This document shows, one piece after another, positions 36,640-45,971 of a stretch of 50,142 nucleotides of DNA. This stretch comes from Deltaproteobacteria bacterium (GTDB lineage Bacteria > Myxococcota_A > Polyangia > Polyangiales > JAFGIB01): contig JAFGIB010000401.1 of the NCBI GenBank assembly GCA_016929805.1, forward strand, positions 1 through 50,142, written 5' to 3'. A program made the translations under genes and the position numbers. Position 1 is the stretch's first letter, and the number at the start of each line of letters is the position of its first letter. Below the pieces are notes generated by a model. The model was given only the letters and a program-made list of their open reading frames with translations. It did no database searches and was not told the origin of the DNA.

Positions 36640-37722
36640 TTGAAAGATATGCCGCCTCAACGACTGAGGGCGATCCAAAAAGCCCTGATGACGTGGTACC
36701 GAATCCATCAGCGAGACCTGCCCTGGCGGCGCACGCGAAGCGCCTATCGCATTTGGGTCTCCGAGGTTATGTTACAACAAACCCAAGTTGAAACCGTTAT
36801 TCCCTATTATCGTCGCTTTATACGCCGATTTCCTAGCCTTAGCGCGCTCGCCTCGTCTGATCTCGAGGCGGTTCTTAAGGTATGGGAGGGTCTCGGGTAT
36901 TATAGCCGGGCCAGACATTTACTCGAAGCATCGCAGATTATTGCCCGCGACTATCGCGGGCGTATTCCCCGAGACCTTCAGGTGTTTCTCCGCCTTCCCG
37001 GGGTGGGCGATTATATCGGCGCGGCCGTTCTCAGCATTGCATTCCAAAAGCCGTACGCGGCCGTTGACGGCAATGTCAAAAGGGTATTGTCGCGCTTGCA
37101 AGCGATCGACCTGCCGATGAACGCATCAGCGTCAAGCCGTGTTTTCAAGCACGCGGCGCAAGCGCTTCTCGATCGCGATGCGCCTGGCATCTCTAATCAA
37201 GCGTTCATGGAGTTCGGCGCGCTCCAATGTATACCGCGCAATCCCCTCTGTAATTGCTGTCCTCTTCGGCGACTTTGTAAAGCCTATCAATCCAATACGG
37301 TGAAACGCCTTCCCAATAGGGGTTCCCGTCGTACCGTGCCGACCCGCCACGTCGCCGTCGGCGTGGTCTATAATCGCGACCGCGTGCTAATTACCAGACG
37401 GGCACCCCGAGGACTTCTCGGAGGGCTGTGGGAGTTTCCCGGCGGGGCGATCGGTGCCGATGAAAGCGCGCGAGCGGCTTGTTTGAGAGAAATACGGGAG
37501 GAAACCGGTCTATCGGTTACCGTCGGCGATCACCTCGCGACGGTTAGGCACGCGTATACTCACTTTAAAGTAGTGATAGACGTTTTTAGATGCGCCTATC
37601 AAGGCGGCACGGTTCACCTCTCGGGACCGGTGGACTTCCGGTGGGTTTCCATCGCGGAACTCGACCAATTCGCGTTTCCTAGCGCAAACAAGAAGTTTAT
37701 GCATCTGCTCATACGTCGTTAG
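36640..37722 (+). CDS. mutY: A/G-specific adenine glycosylase MutY
   Basis: This enzyme removes adenine mispaired with 8-oxoguanine. The glycosylase domain has VSEVMLQQTQVETVIPYYRR (catalytic Glu), a helix-hairpin-helix (RLPGVGDYIGAAVLSIAF) and AVDGNVKRVLSRL with the catalytic Asp. An iron-sulfur loop follows (CIPRNPLCNCCPLRRLC). The C-terminal third is a Nudix-like domain (GGLWEFPGGAIGADESARAA, then CLREIREETGL) used for 8-oxoguanine recognition. The Nudix box looks complete, whereas MutY proteins often keep only a degenerate one. Start may be the TTG at 36640 or the ATG at 36649. Length (about 360) is normal. Confidence 0.95.
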   Translation: MKDMPPQRLRAIQKALMTWYRIHQRDLPWRRTRSAYRIWVSEVMLQQTQVETVIPYYRRFIRRFPSLSALASSDLEAVLKVWEGLGYYSRARHLLEASQIIARDYRGRIPRDLQVFLRLPGVGDYIGAAVLSIAFQKPYAAVDGNVKRVLSRLQAIDLPMNASASSRVFKHAAQALLDRDAPGISNQAFMEFGALQCIPRNPLCNCCPLRRLCKAYQSNTVKRLPNRGSRRTVPTRHVAVGVVYNRDRVLITRRAPRGLLGGLWEFPGGAIGADESARAACLREIREETGLSVTVGDHLATVRHAYTHFKVVIDVFRCAYQGGTVHLSGPVDFRWVSIAELDQFAFPSANKKFMHLLIRR

Positions 37723-37898
37723 TAACGAGCTGCGGTCGAAGCGGCTTCCAATACGCTATGGCGATTCGAAGGCCCCGACGTCCGGGGAGGCGGAACGCGG
37801 GAGGCGGGGCAGCGCTTAAGTTTTTAATTGTAAGTCGAACTACGCCTCCGCGAAAAATCGCCGATGTTCCTTGCTACGCGCCCATTATCCTCGGCCTC

Positions 37899-38474
37899 CT
37901 AAGCGAGCTTTGAGAATAGGTCTTGCAGAATTCGATAAGTAAGACCCCATACGATTCGACCTTGTACGTCGTAAGCCGGCATCTCATAGCAAACCCCATC
38001 CATCCAATACTCGATAGTCGTATCGCTCTCGCCCCTCGCCATCCGAGTTATCTCTCCCCATACTACCTCCTGGACCTCATGATTGAGCTGATAGTCGGGC
38101 TCTTGTCGAAGCACGAAAACGTAAGCAATGACCCCCATTCCCGTGGGCCTGCCGTGGGCGAAAACCTCTAATTCGTCGAGCGCCGCGACTAATTCCGCGT
38201 GGGTTTCGAGATCAACGCCAATCTCCTCTCGGGTTTCACGCAGTGCGGTCGCGTAAAGCGTCGCGTCGCTCGGATCGGCGCGCCCTCCGGGGAAAGCCAT
38301 GTGGCCGGACCAGGGATCTCCCGACCTCTCGGCGCGCCGAATCAGTAGTATTTCAACCTCTTTTCCCTTAGGCCTCAGAATCGCCGCCACCGCGCTGCCG
38401 CAGTGCGATCCGGGCGCCGGGAAGTCAAGCGGCCGAAAGGGTAAAAGGCGGTTATAAATAAAATCGAAGTTCAT
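37899..38474 (-). CDS. Nudix hydrolase, CoA-pyrophosphatase-like
   Basis: This 191-residue protein contains a Nudix box (GGRADPSDATLYATALRETR, then EEIGVDL). The preceding segment (VEILLIRRAERSGDPWSGHM, then AFPGG) resembles the CoA diphosphatase subgroup (NudL/NUDT7 type). It probably cleaves a nucleoside diphosphate compound such as CoA; substrate assignment is tentative. The gene is convergent with mutY across 176 bases that contain a five-pair hairpin (CCCCG and CGGGG near 37773-37787) but no T-run. It is divergent from purC. Confidence 0.8.
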   Translation of the reverse strand: MNFDFIYNRLLPFRPLDFPAPGSHCGSAVAAILRPKGKEVEILLIRRAERSGDPWSGHMAFPGGRADPSDATLYATALRETREEIGVDLETHAELVAALDELEVFAHGRPTGMGVIAYVFVLRQEPDYQLNHEVQEVVWGEITRMARGESDTTIEYWMDGVCYEMPAYDVQGRIVWGLTYRILQDLFSKLA

Positions 38475-38609
38475 TTTTTGAGACCTACCCGAGTCGTTTC
38501 GCCTCTGCTATGGTGACGCCCTTATCGAAAACCGCTAAAGAATCCGAATAGAGCCGTTGCGCGGTGTGTTTACACGCCGAGCGAACACTTTAGCACTGCG
38601 AGGACAGCC

Positions 38610-39578
38610 ATGACCATAAGTACAGAGACGCTTCAATCCGGTCTTTCGCGCACCTTATTGAAAACCGAGTTCGAGGGACTCGGAAAGCGGTACGAGGGCA
38701 AGGTCCGCGACAATTACTCGACAACCGACGGCAGGCGCATCATCGTCACCACCGATCGCATCAGCGCTTTTGACCGCGTGTTGGGCACGTTGCCGTTTAA
38801 GGGGCAGGTATTGAACCAGGCCGCGTGCTGGTGGTTCGAGCAAACCCGATCCGTGGCGCCGAATCACCTGTTGGAGAACCCGGACCCTAACGTGATGGTG
38901 TGCGTCGATTGCGAGCCTTTGCCGGTCGAGGCGGTGGTCCGCGGGTATCTCACGGGCGTCTCCTCGACCTCGATTCTGACCGCGTACGAAAAAGGCGCGC
39001 GCGAGTTCTGTGGGCACACGCTTCCGGACGGTATGCGCCGCCATCAGAAATTGCCGAAAGCGATTCTCACGCCCAGCACCAAGGCGCAAAAAGGCGACCA
39101 CGACCAAAGCGTGTCGCGCGAGCAAATCCTCGCGACGGGTCGATTGACGGCGGCCGAGTTCGACCAGGTGGCCGAGTACGCCATGGCGCTCTTCGCGCTG
39201 GGACAAAAGCTGTGCGCCGCGCGGGGGCTGATCCTGGTCGACACCAAATACGAGTTCGGCAAAACGCCCGACGGCCGCATCGTTTTGATCGACGAAATCC
39301 ACACCCCGGACTCCTCTCGCTTCTGGTTTTCTAATACCTATGAAGAGCGTATGGCGGCGGGCAAAGACCCCGAATCATTCGATAAGGAATACCTGAGACG
39401 CTGGCTGGTCGAGCAAGGTTTTCGGGGCGACGGGCCGATTCCGCATATTCCCGATGAGATCCGCGTCGAGTCCGCGCGCCGTTATATCGAGGCCTGCGAT
39501 ACCATTCGCGGCGCCTCGTTCACGCCCAATCTCGAGCCTCCGCTGGAACGCATCAAAAAGAACCTCGGTCTAATTTAG
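38610..39578 (+). CDS. purC: SAICAR synthase (purine biosynthesis)
   Basis: This 322-residue protein makes SAICAR from CAIR and aspartate using ATP. Recognisable parts are YEGKVRDNYSTTDGRRIIVT, then TDRISAFDRVLGTLPFKGQV and VRGYLTGVSSTSILTAYEKG. Further on are KLPKAILTPSTKAQKGDHDQ, LVDTKYEFGKTPDGRIVLID and EIHTPDSSRFW. The length and the STKAQKGDHDQ motif match the longer, yeast Ade1-like form. A GAGGA lies upstream of the ATG. It is followed by a small membrane-protein gene. No purine riboswitch pattern was recognised in the leader. Confidence 0.96.
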   Translation: MTISTETLQSGLSRTLLKTEFEGLGKRYEGKVRDNYSTTDGRRIIVTTDRISAFDRVLGTLPFKGQVLNQAACWWFEQTRSVAPNHLLENPDPNVMVCVDCEPLPVEAVVRGYLTGVSSTSILTAYEKGAREFCGHTLPDGMRRHQKLPKAILTPSTKAQKGDHDQSVSREQILATGRLTAAEFDQVAEYAMALFALGQKLCAARGLILVDTKYEFGKTPDGRIVLIDEIHTPDSSRFWFSNTYEERMAAGKDPESFDKEYLRRWLVEQGFRGDGPIPHIPDEIRVESARRYIEACDTIRGASFTPNLEPPLERIKKNLGLI

Positions 39579-39583
39579 CATCC

Positions 39584-39784
39584 ATGAGCAACGTGAAGAC
39601 CCTTCAGAGCAGATCGCGGAAAATCCCCTTGTCGGAAGCGCTGATCCTGCTCGCGTTTGTGATACTCGTGATAGCCGGAATCATCACGGTCGCCGTTCCC
39701 GAGCTAAAGCGAGAGCCCGAATCCGCGGCGAGCGGCCCGAAAGCGAGGACGAGCGATTTTCACGATCAAGCGAAAAAACCTTAA
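39584..39784 (+). CDS. small single-pass membrane protein
   Basis: The frame starts six bases after the purC stop, so it is probably co-transcribed. The 66-residue product has one clear membrane segment (ALILLAFVILVIAGIITVAV, residues 20-40) between a basic N terminus and a hydrophilic tail. That suggests an N-in orientation. No family is recognised. Confidence 0.65.
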   Translation: MSNVKTLQSRSRKIPLSEALILLAFVILVIAGIITVAVPELKREPESAASGPKARTSDFHDQAKKP

Positions 39785-39878
39785 ACCTCAACAGTCTTCA
39801 AAGCGGCGAGCCTTGATCGATTTTCGAAGCAATCCAATACGGCTTTGATCGATTTCCGGTTCGTAGTAGAGTCTCTGT

Positions 39879-41006
39879 ATGCTCACTCGACTCTATATAG
39901 ACAACTTCGCCTGTTTCGTTAATTTCGAGTTCCGCCCGGCTCGTACCAATTTATTGATCGGAGATAACGGAACCGGAAAAACGACGGTCCTCGAGGTATT
40001 AGGCCATATTATCGATTTGAATCGACTTGGAATAAGTGTGGAAACCTGCTTTCCTTTCTATAGACGAACCGCATGGGATAACCGAGACAAACAGACTTTT
40101 GAAATTGAGGTCGAGCATGAGAGCGAGTTATTTAAGTACATTCTCGAAATCGACCATGCGAAGGGTCCGTCAGAAACCCGTACGACGACGATAGCGAGAG
40201 AGGAAGTTACGCACGAAGGAAAACCGCTTTTTCGTTTCGCGCAAGGACGCGTAGAACTTTATAAGGATGACTACAGCCGCGGCCCGAGTTTTGAATTCTC
40301 AAATAAAAGGTCCTTCCTAGCCAATATTGAACAATCTAGTGAAAATAATAAACTGGTTTGGTTTTTAAGTTGGCTGGGGCGTATCTGGCGTTTTCATCTT
40401 GATCCCGCTAGTATTAAACGCGGCGGAGTTTCCCAGGGCGAAACCACGGGTATTTCCGTATTGGGAGACAATTTCTCATCGTTTTACCGCCATCTCATGC
40501 AGGATCAGCCGCAGGTCACGGAACGTATTAAAGAAGAGCTCGGGAGCGTTATCAGCGGCTTCGACCACATGCGTCTTCAACCCCTGGGGGATCGTAGCAA
40601 AGGTCTATTCGTCGAATTCTCCTCCGCTGAGAGAACGCCCGTGTACCCTCTTCCTTTCAGCTTTCTTTCGGACGGCCAGGTCGTATTAATCGTTCTTTAC
40701 ACTATTCTTCACGCTCTTGGCGAACGCTCTACTCTGCTTTGTATCGACGAGCCGGACAACTTCGTGGCTCTTCGAGAAATCCAGCCGTGGTTACAACGAC
40801 TATCGGACCGTAGAGAGGCTCAGGCGATTATCATCTCGCACAATCCCGAGGTTATCGACTACCTTGCGGCCGACACGACTTTTTTATTCACCCGGCGCGG
40901 AAGCGGTCTTACCCGTCTTGAGGAAGTCAATTTTTCTTACGAGGGAGGCCTTAAGGCATCCGAGCAAATCGCGCGTGGTCTCATCGGAAGCAGAAATGCC
41001 GGATAG
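39879..41006 (+). CDS. ABC-type ATPase of a probable two-gene defence cassette
   Basis: The 375-residue product is an SMC/OLD-like ATPase. Walker A is IGDNGTGKTTVLE near residue 27, the signature-like motif is FLSDGQ near 263, Walker B is LLCIDEPDNFV, and the H-loop is AIIISHNPEVIDYLA. An inserted helical region of about 150 residues lies in the middle. The next gene, overlapping by 11 bases, encodes a TOPRIM-like protein. ATPase plus TOPRIM pairs occur in OLD/Gabija-, PARIS- and RloB-type anti-phage systems. The pair is set among housekeeping genes. The leader contains two direct copies of TTGATCGATTT (39813 and 39845). Confidence 0.85.
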   Translation: MLTRLYIDNFACFVNFEFRPARTNLLIGDNGTGKTTVLEVLGHIIDLNRLGISVETCFPFYRRTAWDNRDKQTFEIEVEHESELFKYILEIDHAKGPSETRTTTIAREEVTHEGKPLFRFAQGRVELYKDDYSRGPSFEFSNKRSFLANIEQSSENNKLVWFLSWLGRIWRFHLDPASIKRGGVSQGETTGISVLGDNFSSFYRHLMQDQPQVTERIKEELGSVISGFDHMRLQPLGDRSKGLFVEFSSAERTPVYPLPFSFLSDGQVVLIVLYTILHALGERSTLLCIDEPDNFVALREIQPWLQRLSDRREAQAIIISHNPEVIDYLAADTTFLFTRRGSGLTRLEEVNFSYEGGLKASEQIARGLIGSRNAG

Positions 41007-41523
41007 AGTGCGCGTCCTACTTTTATGCGAAGATCGCGATCAGGAAAATTTCTTTCGCCGAATTTGTCGACGGTTCGATAAGAGACCGAGGGTTAGAATC
41101 GCGCCGAGAGGAATCGGCTCCGCGGAGAGGTGGGTGCGTGAAAATTTCGCGGACGAGTTAAAAGCGCAGCGAAAGTATGCTCAAGAGCGAGTCGGCCTCG
41201 TGGTTGTCGTCGACGGCGATGTACAAGGCGTTGCCGCGCGAAAGAAACAACTGGACGATGCCGCGATAAATGCCGGGTTACAGAAGAGGAAAAAGAGCGA
41301 ACGCGTTGCTATCTGCGTTCCAACTCGAAATATCGAAACCTGGGTGGTCGCGATTTGTCGCGATGGTGACTTTAACGAAACCGACGATTACAAACAGACC
41401 GTTACGCCCGAAGAATATAGAAAAGCACCTAGAATTTGGCTGGGAAACGAGAACGCCTGCCCGCTTCCGTCTTGCCTCGATGCGCGTCAAGAGTTCACGC
41501 GTCTTGACGGACAAAGGCCGTGA
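40996..41523 (+). CDS. TOPRIM/RloB-like partner protein
   Basis: The ATG at 40996 overlaps the end of the ATPase gene by 11 bases and is the natural start; the frame remains open far upstream inside that gene but in the wrong context. The 175-residue product reads VRVLLLCEDRDQENFFRRIC at the N terminus. An acidic VVVVDGDVQGV follows near residue 75, then ICVPTRNIETWVVAICR. This order (acidic residue on the first strand, DxD on the second, RNIETW later) is that of TOPRIM-like nucleases such as the RloB and DUF4276 groups. The catalytic acids seem intact. Its role would be a nuclease triggered by the ATPase; this is inference. Confidence 0.7.
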   Translation: MPDRVRVLLLCEDRDQENFFRRICRRFDKRPRVRIAPRGIGSAERWVRENFADELKAQRKYAQERVGLVVVVDGDVQGVAARKKQLDDAAINAGLQKRKKSERVAICVPTRNIETWVVAICRDGDFNETDDYKQTVTPEEYRKAPRIWLGNENACPLPSCLDARQEFTRLDGQRP

Positions 41524-41716
41524 AGGTTTTTAATCGACCATCGAGAAAAGATTGGTTTTTTATAATCAGCTATTCCCGTCCTCCGTGTACAAAAAAAATC
41601 TCGCCGGTCGAACAAAGTCGCGACGCAAAAAATCGGGCTACTGGTAAGAACGGCGTATATGCGCTAAAGCAGGGTTTGGTAATTCCGGCGAGGTTGAAGA
41701 CGACCACGTGGGTACG

Positions 41717-42745
41717 ATGACTCTGTTCGACGAAATCCTGGCACAAGACGGACCGCTTTCGACGCTCAAGCGCGCGCTTCAGAGCCGGCGCGTGGCGCAG
41801 GCCTATCTGTTCGAAGGTCCGGGAGGCGTGGGAAAGAAGAAGACCGCGCTCGCCCTCGCGAGCACGATGCTCTGTATAGAGAACCAAACGGGATGCGGTC
41901 GGTGTAATAACTGCCGTCGCATCGCAAACCGCACCCACCCCGATGTACGGGTGTTCGAGCCGAGAAGCGAGGGCAATCGAAATATTCAGGTCGATTTCGT
42001 GCGCGACGAAATCCTGCCCTTCGCCAGGTTCGCTCCTTTTGAAGGCGCGTGCGCGTTTGTCATTTTTCCCCAGGCGGACGTGAGCTTTCCCGCGCAGCAC
42101 GCGGAAGCGGCGAACGCGCTGCTAAAGACTTTGGAAGAACCGCGCGCGAACCTTCACTTCTTGCTTCTCGCGGAGCGTCCGGACCGATTGCTGGCCACTA
42201 TCCGCTCGCGCTGCCAGAGGGTGCGCTTCGGCCGGCTTCCCGCAAAGGTCATCGACGCGATTCTCGCACGCGAGGCAGCGACCGACTCCGCTAGACAAGC
42301 GGCCAAGGCGCTCGCCTGCGGTCGCGCCGACCGGGCGCTTGAGCTCTCACAGGGAGAAAAGGCCGAAAAGCTGCTCGAACACTCGTTGCGCATCGACGCC
42401 ACGGTTGACGCGGCTAAACCGGGCGAACTGATCGATCGAGCGGAAGAGCTCGCGCGCAGCGACGATCTCGTGTTGGTTTTAGAGACGCTCGCGCTTTTTT
42501 ATCGAGACGTGGCCGCGGCGGCATTGGGGCTCTCGATAAAGGAGATATCGTTCGGGCACCTCTATGATCTGGCTAAAAAGCGAGCGCAACAACTCGGAGC
42601 GAGCTCGGCGGCAAGGCGCGTCGATCTCATCTATCGAACTTGCGAGAATATCGAACGCAACGCCAACAAAGAGCTCTGTCTCGACGCCCTGCTCTTCGAC
42701 CTCGGGTCAGCCTCGTCGCTTGGCCGGGTGAGCGAGAGCCTGTAA
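41717..42745 (+). CDS. holB: DNA polymerase III delta-prime subunit
   Basis: This clamp-loader subunit is about 342 residues from the ATG at 41717; a GTG nine bases upstream is a less likely start. It has FEGPGGVGKKKTALALA (P-loop), a zinc module (CGRCNNCRRI) and NALLKTLEEPRANLHFLLLA. The SRC motif in IRSRCQRVRF is also present. The C-terminal helical domain is typical. holB is followed by metG, a gene order seen in several deltaproteobacteria. The gap before it (41524-41716) holds no gene. Confidence 0.9.
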   Translation: MTLFDEILAQDGPLSTLKRALQSRRVAQAYLFEGPGGVGKKKTALALASTMLCIENQTGCGRCNNCRRIANRTHPDVRVFEPRSEGNRNIQVDFVRDEILPFARFAPFEGACAFVIFPQADVSFPAQHAEAANALLKTLEEPRANLHFLLLAERPDRLLATIRSRCQRVRFGRLPAKVIDAILAREAATDSARQAAKALACGRADRALELSQGEKAEKLLEHSLRIDATVDAAKPGELIDRAEELARSDDLVLVLETLALFYRDVAAAALGLSIKEISFGHLYDLAKKRAQQLGASSAARRVDLIYRTCENIERNANKELCLDALLFDLGSASSLGRVSESL

Positions 42746-42786
42746 GCTGAACAACCCCAAAAAGAGCGCTAACCAACTCAGGTCAT

Positions 42787-44772
42787 ATGAAACCCTTCTA
42801 CGTCACAACGCCGATTTACTACGTCAATGATAAGCCGCACATCGGAACGGCATACTCGACCATCGCTGCGGATGTGATCGCCCGCTATCAGCGCCTGCGC
42901 GGCCGGCCGACCCGCTTTCTAACGGGCTTAGACGAGCACGGGCTGAAGCTCGAGCGTCGAGCGCGCGAAGACAACCTGGACCCGAAATCCTTCGTCGATC
43001 AAATGGCGCCGCCCTTTCGTGAAGCCTGGGCCGAGCTCAACTGTAGCTACGACGACTTTATCCGAACCACCGAGAGCAGGCATCAAGAGCAGGTGCAGAA
43101 GCTGTGGCAACGCGTGGCCGCCGCCGGCGACATCTATCTCGGCCACTACGAGGACTGGTATTGCGTTGGCTGCGAGGCTTTTTATACGGACAAGGAACTG
43201 TTGCCCGATAAGATCTGCCCGCAACACAAAAGGCCCGTGGAACGTATTCGCGAGGCGAGTTACTTTTTTCGGCTGAGTAAATATACCGATAAGCTTCTCG
43301 CTTTTTACCAAAGCCATCCGAACTTCGTCCGGCCCGAGGGGCGCTATAACGAGGTCAAAAGCTTTGTCAGCGAAGGATTGAGAGACCTCTCGATCTCGCG
43401 CACCTCTTTTCGCTGGGGCGTTCCGGTTCCCGACGATACGGAACACGTGATGTATGTCTGGTTCGACGCGCTGACGAATTACATCAGCGCGCTGGGCGGT
43501 CCCGGGGACGACGAACCGGCGGATCTCTATAAGGAGTATTGGCCTCAGAACGGCGAGGTCGTGCATATCGTCGGTAAAGATATCCTCCGCTTTCACGCGG
43601 TCTATTGGCCGGCTTTTTTGATGAGCGCGGGAATCGAGCCGCCGACACAGATTTGGGCGCACGGATGGCTCACGGTCAACGGCGAGAAGATGTCAAAAAC
43701 CCTTGGCAATTTTCTCACTCCTCGCCCTTTGATCGACGCTTTCGGCGTCGACGTGTTGCGCTACTACCTGATGCGCGAGGTCGCGTTCGGCCAGGACGGC
43801 GACTTCAGCCACAAAAACCTTCTCGCGCGCTATAACGGAGATCTCGCCAACGGACTGGGCAATTTACTGAACCGGGTGATCGCTACAATCGTCAAAAAAA
43901 ACCTGGATGGAAAGGTGCCGCCCGCGCAACCGGACGAGGCGTGCGACGCGGATCGGGCGCTCGTCGAGAGCGCGCAACGCTGTGCGAGCGAGGCTGAGAA
44001 ACTGATGGATTCTATCGCCCCTCATAGAGCCTTGGACGCGATTTGGGAGATGGTCGGCGCGGCGAATAAGTACGTGGACTCGACCGCTCCCTGGAACCTG
44101 ATCAAAGAGGGAAAGAAAAAGCGACTCGATCAGGTCGTCTACACCGTTCTCGAGGCGATCCGCTGGATAAGCATTATGACCTGGCCGTTCATGCCGGCTA
44201 AGAGCGACGAGCTTCGCGGGCAACTCGGTCTAACGGCGGTGATGCCCACCGCGGGCGTCGATCTATGGCCCTCGGTCTGGGGGGCTCTGGCATCGGGAAA
44301 ACAGACCTGCTGCAACCAGCCTCTATTCCCCCGTTTTGACAAGACCCAGGAGAGAGAAATTCTTACCCGTTTAGGCGTTCAGGTCTCGGAAGCGATCGAG
44401 GCAAAGTCCAAGGGCGCGGTCGCGAACGGGACCGAACCACAGAAAAATCAGATTTCCTACGATGAATTCGCGAAGCTCGAGCTCAAGGTCGCGACGATCG
44501 TCAGCGCGGAGCGAATCGCGAAAAGCGACAAGTTGCTCCTGCTCAAGGTCGACATCGGTGAGTCGAGCCCGCGACAACTTCTAGCCGGAATCGCGGAGTA
44601 TTACGCGCCCGAAACCTTGATTGGAAAAAAGGTCGTGGTGGTGGCGAATTTGAAACCTCGCAAGCTTATGGGGCTCGAATCGAACGGGATGGTTTTGGCA
44701 GCCTCTAATGAACAGGCGCTCTATATATTAACCGTGGACGGCGAGCTTCCTCCGGGAAGCCGTGTGTCGTAG
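42787..44772 (+). CDS. metG: methionyl-tRNA synthetase with C-terminal tRNA-binding domain
   Basis: This 661-residue class I synthetase charges tRNA-Met. It begins PFYVTTPIYYVNDKPHIGTA with the HIGH motif as HIGT and has the KMSKS loop as GEKMSKTLGNF. One zinc knuckle (YCVGCEAF and CPQHKRP) is visible in the connective peptide. An anticodon-binding helical domain follows. Residues 555-661 form an OB-fold, EMAP-type tRNA-binding domain (FAKLELKVATIVSAERIAKS, then KVVVVANLKPRKLMGLESNG). The layout is that of the long dimeric bacterial enzyme. The gene ends 12 bases before the HEAT-repeat gene. Confidence 0.96.
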   Translation: MKPFYVTTPIYYVNDKPHIGTAYSTIAADVIARYQRLRGRPTRFLTGLDEHGLKLERRAREDNLDPKSFVDQMAPPFREAWAELNCSYDDFIRTTESRHQEQVQKLWQRVAAAGDIYLGHYEDWYCVGCEAFYTDKELLPDKICPQHKRPVERIREASYFFRLSKYTDKLLAFYQSHPNFVRPEGRYNEVKSFVSEGLRDLSISRTSFRWGVPVPDDTEHVMYVWFDALTNYISALGGPGDDEPADLYKEYWPQNGEVVHIVGKDILRFHAVYWPAFLMSAGIEPPTQIWAHGWLTVNGEKMSKTLGNFLTPRPLIDAFGVDVLRYYLMREVAFGQDGDFSHKNLLARYNGDLANGLGNLLNRVIATIVKKNLDGKVPPAQPDEACDADRALVESAQRCASEAEKLMDSIAPHRALDAIWEMVGAANKYVDSTAPWNLIKEGKKKRLDQVVYTVLEAIRWISIMTWPFMPAKSDELRGQLGLTAVMPTAGVDLWPSVWGALASGKQTCCNQPLFPRFDKTQEREILTRLGVQVSEAIEAKSKGAVANGTEPQKNQISYDEFAKLELKVATIVSAERIAKSDKLLLLKVDIGESSPRQLLAGIAEYYAPETLIGKKVVVVANLKPRKLMGLESNGMVLAASNEQALYILTVDGELPPGSRVS

Positions 44773-44784
44773 TTATTTACAACC

Positions 44785-45921
44785 GTGAGCTGGTTGCTCC
44801 CTCCGCTTCGGCCGACCTTCAAGGCGGCGCTTCGAGATGTCGAGGCCAAGATGCTAAGCGCGCGAATCGCGGCGGCGGAACGGCTCTCAGAGCCGGACCC
44901 GGGGTTCGAAGCGCAAGCTGTTGAAGCGCTCGTGACTCTCGCTTCGAACGAAAACGTGCAGGTTCGGCGAACCGCGCTTCGCTCTCTTGCAACCATCGGC
45001 AGCGCGAGAGTTCAGGCCTCAAACAAATGGCTTTCGAGCCTGGTGGAGTGTCTACGCGACGAGGACGCTACGGCGCGCGAATTGGCGGTGATCGCGATCT
45101 CGGAGATCGACGACGAAAAAGCCGACAAGTTACTTCGAGACGCCTTGAAAAACAGCCATCCTGAAGTCCGCTTTCAAGCCGTTCAAGCTTTTGCGCGGCG
45201 CGCTGCTGACGGGATAGAAAAAGAGGTCAGAGAGCTGCTGAAAGATCCAGACGCCAAAGTGCGGGCAATCGCCGGACGCACCCTCGGCGAAGTTGGGGGT
45301 CCAAGCGCAAGAAAAGCGCTTATTCGGCTGCTCGAGGATCCGACTGATGAAGTGCGTGGTGAAGCGGCGTTGGCGCTTAGTAAGTCGGGCGAGAAAAAAG
45401 CTGCGCCGGTACTCTGCGCCGCGCTATCGGATCCGTCGATGGTATTTGAGGCGCTACAGGGGCTCGCCGATCTCAAGAGCGTCGAATCGAGCGACCGAAT
45501 CGCCGAGCTGACTCGTGGCCTCTTCAGACCGATTATAGTTAAGGCGGCCGCGGCGCGCGCCCTCGTTCGTCTAGGCGACCGGCGAGGCGTTGAAGCCTTA
45601 CGCGAGGTCATCACCGCGCGGAGATGGGAAGGGCGAAATCTCGCGGTTCAGACGGTCGGCGAGCTAGGAATCGTCGCTCTGGCAAAAGAGCTTCGAGATT
45701 TGGCCAAGCGTTTGCGAGGCACCGATCCGCAGCTACTCGCGCGAGCGCTCGCTGACTTAGCTCCCCAAAGTCAAAACGCGTTCGAGGGCCTTCAGATACT
45801 CTCGCGACGCAAAGGAAACGTTGGAGATCCGGCTCGTCAAGAGCTTTCGCGCTTATTCGCTTCGGCAAAACAGAGGGTAATTCCGGGGAAGAAAAGCGCG
45901 GACAAGCCGGGTAGCGCTTGA
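44785..45921 (+). CDS. HEAT-repeat protein
   Basis: The 378-residue protein consists of repeated helical pairs. Examples are ALVTLASNENVQVRRTALRS, then LREDALKNSHPEVRFQAVQA-like and LLKDPDAKVRAIAGRTLGEV and LLEDPTDEVRGEAALALSKS. The repeats have the usual D-x-x-VR pattern. Such proteins are scaffolds and have no enzyme motif. The gene starts with GTG 12 bases after metG and is likely co-transcribed; a link to tRNA or translation is only suggested by position. No signal peptide is evident. Confidence 0.85.
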   Translation: MSWLLPPLRPTFKAALRDVEAKMLSARIAAAERLSEPDPGFEAQAVEALVTLASNENVQVRRTALRSLATIGSARVQASNKWLSSLVECLRDEDATARELAVIAISEIDDEKADKLLRDALKNSHPEVRFQAVQAFARRAADGIEKEVRELLKDPDAKVRAIAGRTLGEVGGPSARKALIRLLEDPTDEVRGEAALALSKSGEKKAAPVLCAALSDPSMVFEALQGLADLKSVESSDRIAELTRGLFRPIIVKAAAARALVRLGDRRGVEALREVITARRWEGRNLAVQTVGELGIVALAKELRDLAKRLRGTDPQLLARALADLAPQSQNAFEGLQILSRRKGNVGDPARQELSRLFASAKQRVIPGKKSADKPGSA

Positions 45922-45971
45922 CGAAACCGACTTCAGTCGTATCCTTGGCACCTTTTGTAGGGTAGGTAGGT

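Noticed and set aside
37773..37787. Terminator between mutY and the Nudix gene
   Set aside because: The five-pair hairpin lacks a following T-tract on either strand.
39813..39856. Direct repeat of TTGATCGATTT as an operator of the defence-like pair
   Set aside because: Only two short copies, partly made of a common palindrome (GATC/ATCGAT); too weak to list as a site.
40717..40995. Upstream extension of the TOPRIM-like protein
   Set aside because: It is out-of-frame sequence within the ATPase gene and lacks family similarity; the start at 40996 gives the expected motif order.
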